Assembly: GCA_002305995.1 (NCBI GenBank)
Contig: DBRN01000009.1
Coordinates: 1 to 64,000, forward strand
Direction: 5' to 3'
Source of the DNA: Atopobiaceae bacterium UBA1367
Lineage (GTDB): Bacteria; Actinomycetota; Coriobacteriia; Coriobacteriales; Atopobiaceae
Length of the DNA: 64,000 bases
A program made the position numbers and the translations under genes. This document shows positions 41,244 to 50,039 of the stretch, piece by piece. Each line of letters opens with the position of its first letter. Position 1 is the stretch's first letter. A model generated the notes under the pieces. That model saw nothing but the letters and a program-made list of their open reading frames with translations. It had not been told where the DNA came from and did not search any database.

Positions 41244-43765
41244 CCCTCGATCCGCACGATGGGCGCAAAGCCCTTGAGCAGCTTCTTCGTCGTGCCGGTG
41301 CGCGAGAAGAGGACCTCGATCGTATCGCCCGACACCGCCTTGACCACACCAGGGCCGAAGGTCTTGTGCACGACATGGTCACCGGCGACAAGGTCATCTG
41401 CCCCTTGCGCCGTATCGCGCCCGAGGGGCTTTGCGCGCACCGACTCCGGCGACGCCTCGCGCGAGCCGCCGGTGGAGCGCGTGCGGGAGCCAAAGACATG
41501 CCCGCCGTACACCTCCGACCCGCGACCGCTGCCATAGGTGCCGTGGCGGTCCCCACGCTTCTCCCAGCCCACACCCCTCATGCCCGAGCTGCCGATGCCC
41601 GTGGAGTGCAGGTGCTCGCGCGGGATCTCCCTGAGGAAGCGGCTGGGCGGGTTCGCCTGCACCGAGCCGAACATGCGGCGCGTGACGGCGTGGGTGAGGT
41701 ACAGCCTGCGCTCGGCACGCGTGATCGCCACGTATGCCAGACGACGCTCCTCCTCGATGGAGGCACCGCCATCGTCCTCGTGCGCACGGTGCGGAAAGAG
41801 CCCCTCCTCCACACCCGCCACGAAGACCACCGGAAACTCCAGGCCCTTGGCGGAGTGGATGGTCATCATCGTGATGGCGCTCGACTGGCCCGAGAGGGCA
41901 TCGAGGTCGCTGCGCAGGGCAAGCCACTCCATGAGCGCGGGGAGCTTCTCGGATGCGGGAGCATCGGGGGAGGCTTCCCCTGGCTCGGCGCCTGCCGCGC
42001 GCGCCTGCTGCGCGAGGTCGCCTGCGGGAGCGTCCCCCGACGGGTCGCCCGCGTCCGCGGCACGCATGGCCCCGGCGGCGCGAAGCTGGCGCAGGCTCTC
42101 CAGCGTCTCGCCTGCGTCGTCGTGCGCCTCGTCAAACTCCTGCGCCACGCCAAAGAACTCGTGGATGTTCTCGATGCGCGCATCCGCCTCGACGGTGCCC
42201 TCGGCCTCGAGCGCCCTGAGGAGCCCTGCCTTCTCCACGATCATCTGCACGACGTCGGCGAGGTCCCCCGCATAGTGACGGCCCGCCTCCACCGCCCCAC
42301 AGAACTCCGCGAGGCCACCTCTCGCCTTGGCGGCCAGCAGGCCCGTCTCGGCGATGCACGCCTGGGCGGCCGAGAAGAGCGAGAGCCCGTATGCGGCGGC
42401 GTACGCGCGAACCTTGGCGATGGAGGTGGTGCCCACCCCGCGACGTGGCGTGTTGACCACCCGCTCGGCGCTCACGTCGTCATCGGGGTTGACCACCAGC
42501 TTGAGGTAGGCCATCACGTCGCGGATCTCCGCGCGGTCGAAGAAGCGCGTGCCGCCCACGATCCTGTACGGGACGCCCGCGCGCAGGAACATGTCCTCAA
42601 GGATGCGCGACTGCGCGTTGGTGCGGTAGAAGACCGCCACGTCATCGTAGCCGATGCCGCGATCGTGCAGCCTCTCTATCTCGGAGCCGATCCAGCGGCC
42701 CTCGTCGCGCTCGTCGGCCGCCTGGAAGACCTCGATGCGCTCACCGTCGCCCGAGCTGGTGAACAGCCGCTTTGCCTCACGGCGGGAGTTGTGTGCCACC
42801 ACCGCGTTGGCCGCCTCGAGGATGTGACCGGTGGAGCGGTAGTTCTCCTCGAGCTTGACCACCGTCGCCGTGGGATAGTCCTTGCGAAACGCCAGGATGT
42901 TGCGGATGTCGGCTCCTCGCCACGAGTAGATCGACTGGTCGTCGTCGCCCACCACCATGAGGTTTCCGTGCTTGGCCGCAAGCAGGTTGGTGATCCGGTA
43001 CTGCACGTGATTGGTGTCCTGGTACTCGTCCACGCTGATCTGGCGGAAGCGCTCCTGATAGCGCTCGAGCACCTCATGATGCCCGGACAGCAGCTCGTGG
43101 GCCTTGACGAGCAGGTCGTCGAAGTCCATCGCGTTGGCACGCGCGAGGCGTCGCTGCAGCACGCGATACACGCGCGCCGCAGCCCTCTGTTGCGGCGAGG
43201 AGGCCTGCGCCTCCAGCTCGTCGGGGCCGACCATGGCGTTCTTCGCCTGGCTGATGATCGAGCGGATCGCGTTGGGCGGTGCCTGCTTGGCGTCGATGTC
43301 GAGCTCGGCCATGATGGCCTTGACCAGGCGGCGCGAGTCGTCGTCATCGTAGATCGAGAAGTTGGGGCGGTACCCCAGCAGGTCGGCGTCCTCGCGCAGA
43401 ATGCGCACGCACATGGCGTGGAAGGTGCAGACCCACATGCCGCGCGTGCCCCCGGGAAGCAGCGCGTTCAGGCGTTCGCGCATCTCGGCCGCCGCCTTGT
43501 TGGTGAAGGTGATGGCCAGCACCTGCCAGGGCCGCACGCCCTCGTTGGCGATCATGTGCGCGATGCGATGGGTGAGCACGCGCGTCTTGCCCGACCCCGC
43601 GCCCGCGAGCACGAGCAGGGGTCCCGACGTGCACATGACTGCCTGGCGCTGGGCAGGATTGAGATCGCCCAGATCGATGGGCTGGGTCGGTGGCATGGCC
43701 GCGGAAATGGGGGGCGTGGCATCGGACTGGCCGGGCGAGAAGAGCGGTTGCTGGTCGAGGGGCAT
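41240..43765 (-). CDS. pcrA: ATP-dependent DNA helicase PcrA/UvrD (841 aa)
   Basis: Superfamily 1A helicase for repair and replication restart. Q-motif LNPAQRQAV, Walker A LAGAGSGKTRVLTHR, ITFTNKAAAEMRERL (Ia), VDEYQDTNHVQY (II), VVGDDDQSIYSWRGAD (III), EENYRSTGHILEAAN (IV), TIHSAKGLEFPVVFVAG (V), and AYVAITRAERRLYLT (VI). A Ser/Pro/Glu-rich insertion lies near residue 610-650, and the C-terminus keeps the VVHKTFGPGVVKAV Tudor-like domain that binds RNA polymerase. Start at 43765 follows GGGAGACCC. Confidence 0.94.
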   Translation of the reverse strand: MPLDQQPLFSPGQSDATPPISAAMPPTQPIDLGDLNPAQRQAVMCTSGPLLVLAGAGSGKTRVLTHRIAHMIANEGVRPWQVLAITFTNKAAAEMRERLNALLPGGTRGMWVCTFHAMCVRILREDADLLGYRPNFSIYDDDDSRRLVKAIMAELDIDAKQAPPNAIRSIISQAKNAMVGPDELEAQASSPQQRAAARVYRVLQRRLARANAMDFDDLLVKAHELLSGHHEVLERYQERFRQISVDEYQDTNHVQYRITNLLAAKHGNLMVVGDDDQSIYSWRGADIRNILAFRKDYPTATVVKLEENYRSTGHILEAANAVVAHNSRREAKRLFTSSGDGERIEVFQAADERDEGRWIGSEIERLHDRGIGYDDVAVFYRTNAQSRILEDMFLRAGVPYRIVGGTRFFDRAEIRDVMAYLKLVVNPDDDVSAERVVNTPRRGVGTTSIAKVRAYAAAYGLSLFSAAQACIAETGLLAAKARGGLAEFCGAVEAGRHYAGDLADVVQMIVEKAGLLRALEAEGTVEADARIENIHEFFGVAQEFDEAHDDAGETLESLRQLRAAGAMRAADAGDPSGDAPAGDLAQQARAAGAEPGEASPDAPASEKLPALMEWLALRSDLDALSGQSSAITMMTIHSAKGLEFPVVFVAGVEEGLFPHRAHEDDGGASIEEERRLAYVAITRAERRLYLTHAVTRRMFGSVQANPPSRFLREIPREHLHSTGIGSSGMRGVGWEKRGDRHGTYGSGRGSEVYGGHVFGSRTRSTGGSREASPESVRAKPLGRDTAQGADDLVAGDHVVHKTFGPGVVKAVSGDTIEVLFSRTGTTKKLLKGFAPIVRIEG

Positions 43766-43807
43766 GGGTCTCCCGTGGTGGTCTGGTGGTAGATGACGTG
43801 TCAACCT

Positions 43808-43837
43808 ATAGTACCGACCCGAGCAGACAGATTCCAA
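43808..43837 (-). promoter_or_regulatory. Putative pcrA-mscS promoter
   Basis: Minus-strand TTGGAA (43837-43832) and TACTAT (43813-43808) are 18 bp apart, about 43 bp before the pcrA start. Confidence 0.55.
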
Positions 43838-43942
43838 CGGACGACAAGAAACATGCGTTCGTCGCACGCGATGGGCCGGACGACACCTCGGGACCACCGC
43901 TCCGTCGACGGGTCCTTGGTTCCCGACATCCGCTGGGCAACG

Positions 43943-44260
43943 CTACTCGCACATGTACCCTCCCCCAGGGGTGAAGGTGCAGGCACCGCCGGCGGACGTC
44001 TCCTGCCGAGGCGCCCTGACGCCCATGCGGTCGGCCAGGTAGTCGATGATGTCCCCGCTCTCGTAGAGGGGCCTTTCCCCGATGACGAGGCAGGGGCACT
44101 GACGCTTGCCCCCGATACGCATCAGGTCGTCTCCGTTGGCGCCCTCGGTCACATCGAGGCGCTCGACGCTGATGTCATGCTCGTCCATGAAGCAGATGAC
44201 CTTGGCGCAGAAGGGGCAGCCGGGCAGGATGTAGAGCTTGAGGTCGTCAAAGGTCGTCAT
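43943..44260 (-). CDS. Glutaredoxin-like thiol-disulfide protein (105 aa)
   Basis: Thioredoxin-fold protein with the redox pair in LYILPGCPFCAKVICFMDEH and the cis-Pro region GGKRQCPCLVIGERPLYESG. The N-terminal domain of glutathione S-transferases looks similar. The last 20 residues (GGACTFTPGGGYMCE) add two further Cys. Few Coriobacteriia make glutathione, so the reductant is uncertain. GAGAGGGAAG precedes the ATG. Isolated gene. Confidence 0.8.
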   Translation of the reverse strand: MTTFDDLKLYILPGCPFCAKVICFMDEHDISVERLDVTEGANGDDLMRIGGKRQCPCLVIGERPLYESGDIIDYLADRMGVRAPRQETSAGGACTFTPGGGYMCE

Positions 44261-44398
44261 GGGGCACTTCCCTCTCGTGTGCGCGGATACGATGGCAGGA
44301 CGTTCGTGCTCGCATGCCGTATGCCCACAATCGATCCCGAGGCTTCATGGGCACGGGCGAGAACGTGACGAGGCCACACGAAGGCGAAACCGGCGACA

Positions 44399-46213
44399 CT
44401 ACAGGTACTGCGAGCCACGTGACTGCTCCACCGCGAGGATGACGCTCACGTTCTGGCGCTCGATGTCTGTGATCTCCCCCTCGTTGAAGACGTCAGAGGG
44501 ATGATACCAGGTCTTCGAGCCAAAGTGCTCGCTCAGCTCGCCGCCCTCGAAGACGTAGCCATGACGCGCGTATATCTCGTTTCGTGCCACGAACAGGTCG
44601 TGGTCGCTCATCGCCTCGAGCTCGCTTGCGTCGTACACGCGCGTCGAGGACTCTGGCAGCAGGTAGTCGTCTGAGGCGGCAGCCTCCTGCTGCTCGGCCT
44701 CCTCGGCACTCGGTTCCTGGGAGTCCTCCTGCGCGTAGTCCGGCACATCGGTCCTGAGAAGATTGGCCCCCTCGTGGACAGACCCATCAGAGCCGATGGC
44801 GTAGAGGGTGTCGGGGTCGTCATCCATCAGGTAGTAGGCGATGTCGCGCAGGTAGTAGCCCGCACCCTCCATCTCTCCCAGACCAGAGCCCATGCGATCG
44901 ACTGCTGCCGGGTCGAGCTGCACCTCGGAGGCGAGCTTGCCATCCGCCGCATAGGTCTCCATCAGGCCGTCCTTGATGTGCCAGCGCCTGCCATCAAAGG
45001 TCCTGTCGGTCTTCCACCATCCGTCCAGCCCTGCGATGACGCGGGACGCCGCCCTGGCAGACACGCGTTGCCTCTCGACAGGGGCAGTCGCACGCTCGGG
45101 GGAACCCTTCCACACGCCAAGGGCGGCCAATGCCACCGCGAAGCCGACAACGATCGCCAGGGCAGCAACGACGGCGAGGGGAACCACCGGGGCAGACGGG
45201 CGGGGCGCAGTCCTCTTTGCATAGGGACGCGGATGATCGGTCCAGGGACGGGAGACGTGACGCACTGGGGGCTCAACCCCCATCTCGGCGTCATCGCCTT
45301 CCTCATCGATCGCCTGCTCGGATCGCACGGGCTGCCAGGACTGCTGGCTCTCGTCGGAGGGCTCGTCCTCCCCCTCATCGGCGGGGGACTCATCCGGCAC
45401 CTCGGATCCCCCGGCGGACGCCTCTCCCGAAGATCCTTCCACTGGGACGGACTCCGCCGCCTCATCCCCTGATGGGGCTCCGGCTCCCCCCTCTGACGCG
45501 TCCTCCGGCTTGGCCTCCGCTGCCGAGGCGACCTCCGACGCGACATCCTCTGCCGGATCCTGATCCGTCACGCCCGTGAGATCCGTGCCCACAGGCGGCT
45601 CCTCCTCAGGCGGTTCTTCCGCAGACGACTCCTCCTCGGGCTGCTCATCCGCGGGGGACTCCTCCTCGTACGGGGCCTCCTCCACGACGGCATCCCCTGT
45701 CGTCAGCAGGGCCGTCTCCTCCCCCGTCTCCTCCGGGGACGGGACGACCTGGTCTTCATCCGCCTCCCGTGGCTGCGGCAACGCCGCCTGGCCGTCGGAG
45801 CCCTCCTGTGGCAGCAGTACCGTCTGGTCGCCTGGACCCGTCACGCCCTCGTCGCCCGTCACGACCTCGTCGATGGTGGCACCCTGCTGCGCGTCATCGG
45901 GGTCCAGCAGCAGCGTCTGGCCATCAGGGTCACCCTGTGGCAGCAGCTCCGTCTCGTCGCTCGTCTCGGAAGCGCGTCTCAGGGGCATGGTGAGTGCGGC
46001 GCGATGCTCGGCAGCTTCCCGCTCGGCAGCCTCCTCCCCCGCAGAGGGGCGCTCGTCTGCGTCCGACCAGAGCGGTTCTACCGAGGTGTCGTCCAGCTCG
46101 AGCTGCTTCAGCGGGTCACCCGCCCCCTCGCGTGCGGCAACGCGGGCACCGCAGCGCTCGCAGAAGCGCGCCCAGTCGGGAAGCATCATGTCGCAGTTAG
46201 GACAGCGCACCAC
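44399..46213 (-). CDS. Zinc-ribbon, single-pass membrane protein with C-terminal YARHG domain (604 aa)
   Basis: Residues 1-25 are a zinc ribbon (RCPNCDMM... FCERCG). Residues about 30-290 are very acidic and low in complexity (Glu/Asp/Pro/Ser repeats such as EEESSAEEPPEEEPP). A membrane helix follows at about 340-365 (VVPLAVVAALAIVVGFAVAL), then an exterior domain, ending in a YARHG domain (SDHDLFVARNEIYARHGYVF). YARHG is a widespread extracellular module of unknown function. The start is GTG 46213 or the adjacent GTG 46210; ribosome site weak. Confidence 0.8.
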   Translation of the reverse strand: MVRCPNCDMMLPDWARFCERCGARVAAREGAGDPLKQLELDDTSVEPLWSDADERPSAGEEAAEREAAEHRAALTMPLRRASETSDETELLPQGDPDGQTLLLDPDDAQQGATIDEVVTGDEGVTGPGDQTVLLPQEGSDGQAALPQPREADEDQVVPSPEETGEETALLTTGDAVVEEAPYEEESPADEQPEEESSAEEPPEEEPPVGTDLTGVTDQDPAEDVASEVASAAEAKPEDASEGGAGAPSGDEAAESVPVEGSSGEASAGGSEVPDESPADEGEDEPSDESQQSWQPVRSEQAIDEEGDDAEMGVEPPVRHVSRPWTDHPRPYAKRTAPRPSAPVVPLAVVAALAIVVGFAVALAALGVWKGSPERATAPVERQRVSARAASRVIAGLDGWWKTDRTFDGRRWHIKDGLMETYAADGKLASEVQLDPAAVDRMGSGLGEMEGAGYYLRDIAYYLMDDDPDTLYAIGSDGSVHEGANLLRTDVPDYAQEDSQEPSAEEAEQQEAAASDDYLLPESSTRVYDASELEAMSDHDLFVARNEIYARHGYVFEGGELSEHFGSKTWYHPSDVFNEGEITDIERQNVSVILAVEQSRGSQYL

Positions 46214-46392
46214 ACATCACCAATCCCACGAACCCATACGTCGCCTTAGGCCCAACGTACCACATGCACGGCCAGCAGGGGCCTGTCTTTCTGCGGCAAG
46301 AGGCCGCTCCAGGCAGGCACGAGCCGCCCACCCGCGCAGAACGCCCCCGCCAGACGAGAGGCATCGGCATCTCCCGGAGGCGTGACACGAGG

Positions 46393-47145
46393 CTAATGGC
46401 CCTTGATGGAGTCGAGGAAGTCCCTCGCGCGAGCCGAGCGCGGGTGGTCGAAGAACTCGCTGGGGGTGCCCTGCTCCACGATCTGACCGTCCGACATGAA
46501 CACCACGCGGTCGGCCACGCGGCGGGCAAAGCTCATCTCATGCGTGACCACCACCATGGTCATGCCCTCCTGCGCCAGCTCGACCATGACCTCGAGCACC
46601 TCGTTGATCATCTCGGGGTCGAGCGCCGAGGTCGGCTCGTCAAAGAGCATCACCTTGGGATGCATGGCGAGCGAGCGGGCGATGGCGGCGCGCTGCTGCT
46701 GACCGCCGGAGAGCTGTGCGGGCACCTTCTTCGCCTGGGCCTCGACGCCCACGCGGGCAAGCAGCTCCATGGCCTCCGCCTCCGCCTCCCTGCGGTTGCG
46801 TCGGAGCACCTCGATCGGACCCATGGTCACGTTGTCGAGGATGGTCCTGTGCGCAAAGAGGTTGAAGCTCTGAAACACCATGCCGATCTCGGCGCGAAGG
46901 GCGGCGAGCTCTCTTCCCTCTTCGGGAAGGGGCCTTCCCTCGAAGAGGATCTCGCCGGAGTCGATGGTCTCGAGGCGGTTGATGGTGCGGCACAGCGTGG
47001 ACTTGCCCGAGCCGGATGGGCCGATGAGCACGACGACCTCGCCCCTGTGCACGTCGAGGTTGATGTCCCGCAGCACATGGAGCTGACCGTAGTGCTTGTC
47101 GACGTGGTGCATCCGGATGATGGGCTCGGTGGTTCCGACGGGCAT
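46393..47145 (-). CDS. glnQ: Polar amino-acid ABC transporter ATPase (250 aa)
   Basis: Family with GlnQ/HisP. Walker A in VVLIGPSGSGKSTLCRTIN, Q-loop GMVFQSFNLFAHRTILDNV, signature AQLSGGQQQRAAIARSLA, Walker B KVMLFDEPTSALDPEM, H-loop VVTHEMSFARRVAD. Last gene of the four-gene transporter operon (48770, 47997, 47158, 46393, minus strand). The symbol denotes family, not proven substrate. Confidence 0.92.
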   Translation of the reverse strand: MPVGTTEPIIRMHHVDKHYGQLHVLRDINLDVHRGEVVVLIGPSGSGKSTLCRTINRLETIDSGEILFEGRPLPEEGRELAALRAEIGMVFQSFNLFAHRTILDNVTMGPIEVLRRNRREAEAEAMELLARVGVEAQAKKVPAQLSGGQQQRAAIARSLAMHPKVMLFDEPTSALDPEMINEVLEVMVELAQEGMTMVVVTHEMSFARRVADRVVFMSDGQIVEQGTPSEFFDHPRSARARDFLDSIKGH

Positions 47146-47157
47146 GCGCGGGCCTCC

Positions 47158-48000
47158 TTACACGGGCTTCTCGTCCACACGCGACAGCACCTGCGTGCCC
47201 CCACGATGCGCGAGGTGGATCGAGAGCTGGTTGGTTGCGTAGTTGACGATGATGTAGAGGATGGCGACCACGAAGTACATCGAGACCAGCGCGTCGTAGT
47301 TGGAGATGAGCACGCGCGCGTTCTGCATCAGGTCGGGGTAGCTCACCACGTAGGCGACCGTGGTGTCCTTGACCACGACCACCAGCTGCGACACGAGGCT
47401 GGGAATGACGATCCTGAGCGCCTGGGGCAGCACGATCCTGCGCGTGATCCTGCCATGGGTCATGCCGAGCGACATGGCCGCCTCGACCTGGCCCGTCGGC
47501 ACGGCGTTGACGCCCGCGCGAAAGACCTCCGCCAGCACGCCCGACGCGGCCAGGCCGATGGGGAGCGTGATCATCCAGAAGGCCGGCATGCGGATGCCGT
47601 AGGTGGGAACGACCAGGAAGAAGAAGTAGATCAGCAGCAGGCTCGGCAGGCTCCTGAACAGGTCGGTGATCACGTGGCAGATGGCGGAGAGCGGCCTGTT
47701 GGGACTGATGCGGCCGAGCATGAGCAGCAGGCCCCCCATGATGGCGAGCACGCCCGCCATGAAGGCGACGTGGATGGTGCCCATGAAGCCCTGGAGCAGG
47801 AAGCGCCACGTCGTCCAGCGCGCGAAGAAGCTCCAGTACTTGGGGTCCAGCTGGCCGTTGACGGAGAACTGCCTGACGACGAAGGCGGCGAACGCCGCAA
47901 GCAGCGCGAGCGAGAGGGCCGTGCCGACACGAACGCGCCGCTGCGTCCTGGGACCGGGTGCCTCGTAGAGGGCATCCCTCATCGAAACGTCGGCGCTCAT
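47158..48000 (-). CDS. Polar amino-acid ABC transporter permease (280 aa)
   Basis: HisM/GlnP-type permease with an extended N-terminus of about 60 residues (an extra helix) before the core. The EAA loop is EVFRAGVNAVPTGQVEAAMS then GMTHGRITRRIVLPQALRIV. Five to six membrane helices. Overlaps the preceding permease by 4 bp and precedes the ATPase by 12 bp. Pairs with the 219-aa permease to form the heterodimeric channel. Confidence 0.9.
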   Translation of the reverse strand: MSADVSMRDALYEAPGPRTQRRVRVGTALSLALLAAFAAFVVRQFSVNGQLDPKYWSFFARWTTWRFLLQGFMGTIHVAFMAGVLAIMGGLLLMLGRISPNRPLSAICHVITDLFRSLPSLLLIYFFFLVVPTYGIRMPAFWMITLPIGLAASGVLAEVFRAGVNAVPTGQVEAAMSLGMTHGRITRRIVLPQALRIVIPSLVSQLVVVVKDTTVAYVVSYPDLMQNARVLISNYDALVSMYFVVAILYIIVNYATNQLSIHLAHRGGTQVLSRVDEKPV

Positions 48001-48656
48001 CGGATGATCCTCACCCGCTCGTCAAGCCTGTTGCCCAGGAAGCCAAGGGCGACCGACGTGCCCGCATAGCAGAGGGCCGAGACCACGAAGGCCGAGATGC
48101 CCGCCACCGAGCGCGAGTTGACGTAGTTCACCATGCCGGTGAGCTCGGGAGGAGTGAGGGGCACCTGCGAGCCCATGGCCGTGGTGAGCAGCGTGGCGAT
48201 GAGCAGGTTGGTCATCGGCAGGACCGTCGTGCGCAGTGACTGCGGGATCACGATGAGGCGGATGACCTGCACGAAGGAGAGCCCGACGGAGCGGGCGGCC
48301 TCGATCTGGCCCACGCCGATGGCGTTGATGCCGCTCATGAAGTTCTCGGACGCGAACGACGAGACGACGAGGATCACGCAGCACAGCAGGCAGGCGCGAT
48401 ACGGCAGCGTGGCACCGAGGTAGGGAAGCGCGTAGACGAAGATGACCAGCAGCGAGACCGTCGGAATGTTGCGAAAGAGCTGGACGTACACGTCTGCGGC
48501 AACGCGCAGCGGCTTGATGGGCGACACCCTCAGCACCGTTGCCAGGATGCCGAGCGCAAGCCCTCCGGCAAAGCATACGGCCGTCATCAGCCACGTGGAC
48601 AGCAATGACCTGAGATATACGTCGCCAAACGTGGTAAAGACCTCTGCGACCCCCAT
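47997..48656 (-). CDS. Polar amino-acid ABC transporter permease (219 aa)
   Basis: HisQ/GlnP-type permease with the motif SGINAIGVGQIEAARSVGLS then FVQVIRLIVIPQSLR. The helices before it (LLSTWLMTAVCFAGGLALGI; QLFRNIPTVSLLVIFVYALP) match this family. AAAGGAGG lies before the start at 48656; a slightly longer frame lacks support. It follows an internal hairpin that separates it from the binding protein gene. Confidence 0.9.
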   Translation of the reverse strand: MGVAEVFTTFGDVYLRSLLSTWLMTAVCFAGGLALGILATVLRVSPIKPLRVAADVYVQLFRNIPTVSLLVIFVYALPYLGATLPYRACLLCCVILVVSSFASENFMSGINAIGVGQIEAARSVGLSFVQVIRLIVIPQSLRTTVLPMTNLLIATLLTTAMGSQVPLTPPELTGMVNYVNSRSVAGISAFVVSALCYAGTSVALGFLGNRLDERVRIIR

Positions 48657-48677
48657 GCTCGCCTCCTTTCGACAACT

Positions 48678-48707
48678 GGGCCCCCGCACGCAGGCATGCG
48701 GGGGCCC
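48678..48707 (-). terminator. Hairpin between binding protein and permease genes: probable attenuator
   Basis: Perfect 11-bp stem (GGGCCCCCGCA at 48678-48688 with 48697-48707) over an 8-nt loop. No T-run. Such hairpins after binding-protein genes usually lower downstream expression and stabilise the upstream mRNA, giving excess binding protein. Confidence 0.65.
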
Positions 48708-48769
48708 AGACGTACCGTCAGCCCCAGGATCCCGGCTGCGCGGCCGGGACGTCGATCGGCTGGTCTTGC

Positions 48770-49738
48770 CTATGCCTCGAGCGCAGGGGGCTCGGGAGCC
48801 TCGTCGGCACCGATGCGGTCGCCCAGGCAGATCTGGTAGAGCTTGGCCCAGGTGCCGTCCTCCTCGACCTGTGCGAGGAAGTCGTTGACGAAGGCGACGC
48901 CATCGGAGTCGAGCGGCAGGCCGATGCCATACGGGTCCTCGGGACCAAACTCGGCGGCAAGGCGATACTTGCCGGGGTTCTCGATGATGCTGCCCATGTG
49001 GAGGGTGGCGTCGACCACGTAGGCGTCGATGCGGCCCTGCTCGAGGGCGCGGCGCAGCTCCTCGTCGGTGCCGAGCGCCTGGACCTCGGAATCGGGGGCG
49101 TACTCCTCCACGATCGCACGACCGTTGGAGCCCTCCTGGACGCCCACGACCTTGCCGGCGAGGTCCTCGACGCCGTTGATCTCCTCGTTGCCCTCCTTCA
49201 CCAGAATGCCCTGGTGGCCAACGTAGTACGGGCCGGCAAAGGAGATGAGCTCCTTGCGCTCGTCGGTGATGGTGTAGGTGGCGAAGACGGCGTCGACGGT
49301 GTCGTTCTGCAGGACGGACTCACGCGTGGACGACTGGACGAGGGTCAGGTCATAGGCGGCCTCGTCGTCGAGGATGTACTTGGCGAGCAGCTGGAACAGG
49401 CCGGCATCGAAGCCACGATGCTTGTTGTCGACCTCGTCGAGCTGCGAGAAGAGCGTGGAGGTCTCGACGCCTCCCACACGAAGCTTGCCGGTGTCCTTGA
49501 CCTTCTTGGCCCACGCGCTCGCCTCGATGGCAGCGGCGTCGGCGACGGCGCCTCCCGCGACGAGGGCGTCGAAGGCGGCGGTGTCGAGCTCGGTGCCCGC
49601 AGTCTCGCCACCGGCCGCGTCATCGGCAGGGGCGTCGTCAGAGCCGCCGCAAGCAGCGAGGCCACAGGTGGCAAGGCCACCCAAGCCCAGGGCGATGGCG
49701 TGGCGGCGGCTGAGCATGAGCTCGTTGATGGACTTCAT
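48770..49738 (-). CDS. Family-3 solute-binding lipoprotein with twin-arginine signal (322 aa)
   Basis: The N-terminus reads LSRRHAIALGLGGLATCGLA then ACGGSDD: a twin-arginine pair (SRRHAIAL), a hydrophobic stretch and a lipobox Cys (about residue 30). The mature protein is a type-2 periplasmic binding protein: GKLRVGGVETSTLFSQLDEV, GFDAGLFQLLAKYILDD, DAVFATYTITDERKELISFA, DLAGKVVGVQEGSNG, ELRRALEQGRIDAYVVD. Probably binds an amino acid and feeds the permeases downstream. Start at 49738 has GGGAGGGACAC. First gene of the operon; TatC and TatA are also encoded in this window. Confidence 0.9.
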   Translation of the reverse strand: MKSINELMLSRRHAIALGLGGLATCGLAACGGSDDAPADDAAGGETAGTELDTAAFDALVAGGAVADAAAIEASAWAKKVKDTGKLRVGGVETSTLFSQLDEVDNKHRGFDAGLFQLLAKYILDDEAAYDLTLVQSSTRESVLQNDTVDAVFATYTITDERKELISFAGPYYVGHQGILVKEGNEEINGVEDLAGKVVGVQEGSNGRAIVEEYAPDSEVQALGTDEELRRALEQGRIDAYVVDATLHMGSIIENPGKYRLAAEFGPEDPYGIGLPLDSDGVAFVNDFLAQVEEDGTWAKLYQICLGDRIGADEAPEPPALEA

Positions 49739-49876
49739 GTGTCCCTCCCTCTGTCGTGCCGGCAAGCCATGCCGGCAGATACACACATGGGTTCGGTACC
49801 CATATTGTGGCGGAATATGCACAAGGCGAGCAAAACTGTAATGGACTCGCCACAAGACGGGCGCACCCGTGCCAGC

Positions 49877-49973
49877 AGCACGAAAGGGACGGGGGTTTTC
49901 GTGCTCGTGCTGACCCGCGCCGCTCCTAGCACGAAAGGGACAGCAGCACGAAAGGGACGGGGACTTTCGTGCC
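49877..49973. repeat. REP-like palindromes built on AGCACGAAAGGGAC
   Basis: AGCACGAAA (49877-49885) with TTTCGTGCT (49897-49905) forms one hairpin; AGCACGAAA at 49928 and again at 49945 with TTTCGTGCC (49965-49973) forms a second. The shared filler is GGGACGGGG. The block lies upstream of the binding protein and past the uppP stop. No transposase is nearby. The rest of 49739-50039 shows no gene. Confidence 0.75.
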
Positions 49974-50039
49974 GGTGAGCCCGTGCCCCGCGCGCATGGG
50001 ACTCGTCTCCCACCGCATGCGCTGGGGCACCCCTCCCCC

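Noticed and set aside
41366..43792. 808-aa plus frame opposite pcrA
   Set aside because: Antisense shadow of pcrA; no family features.
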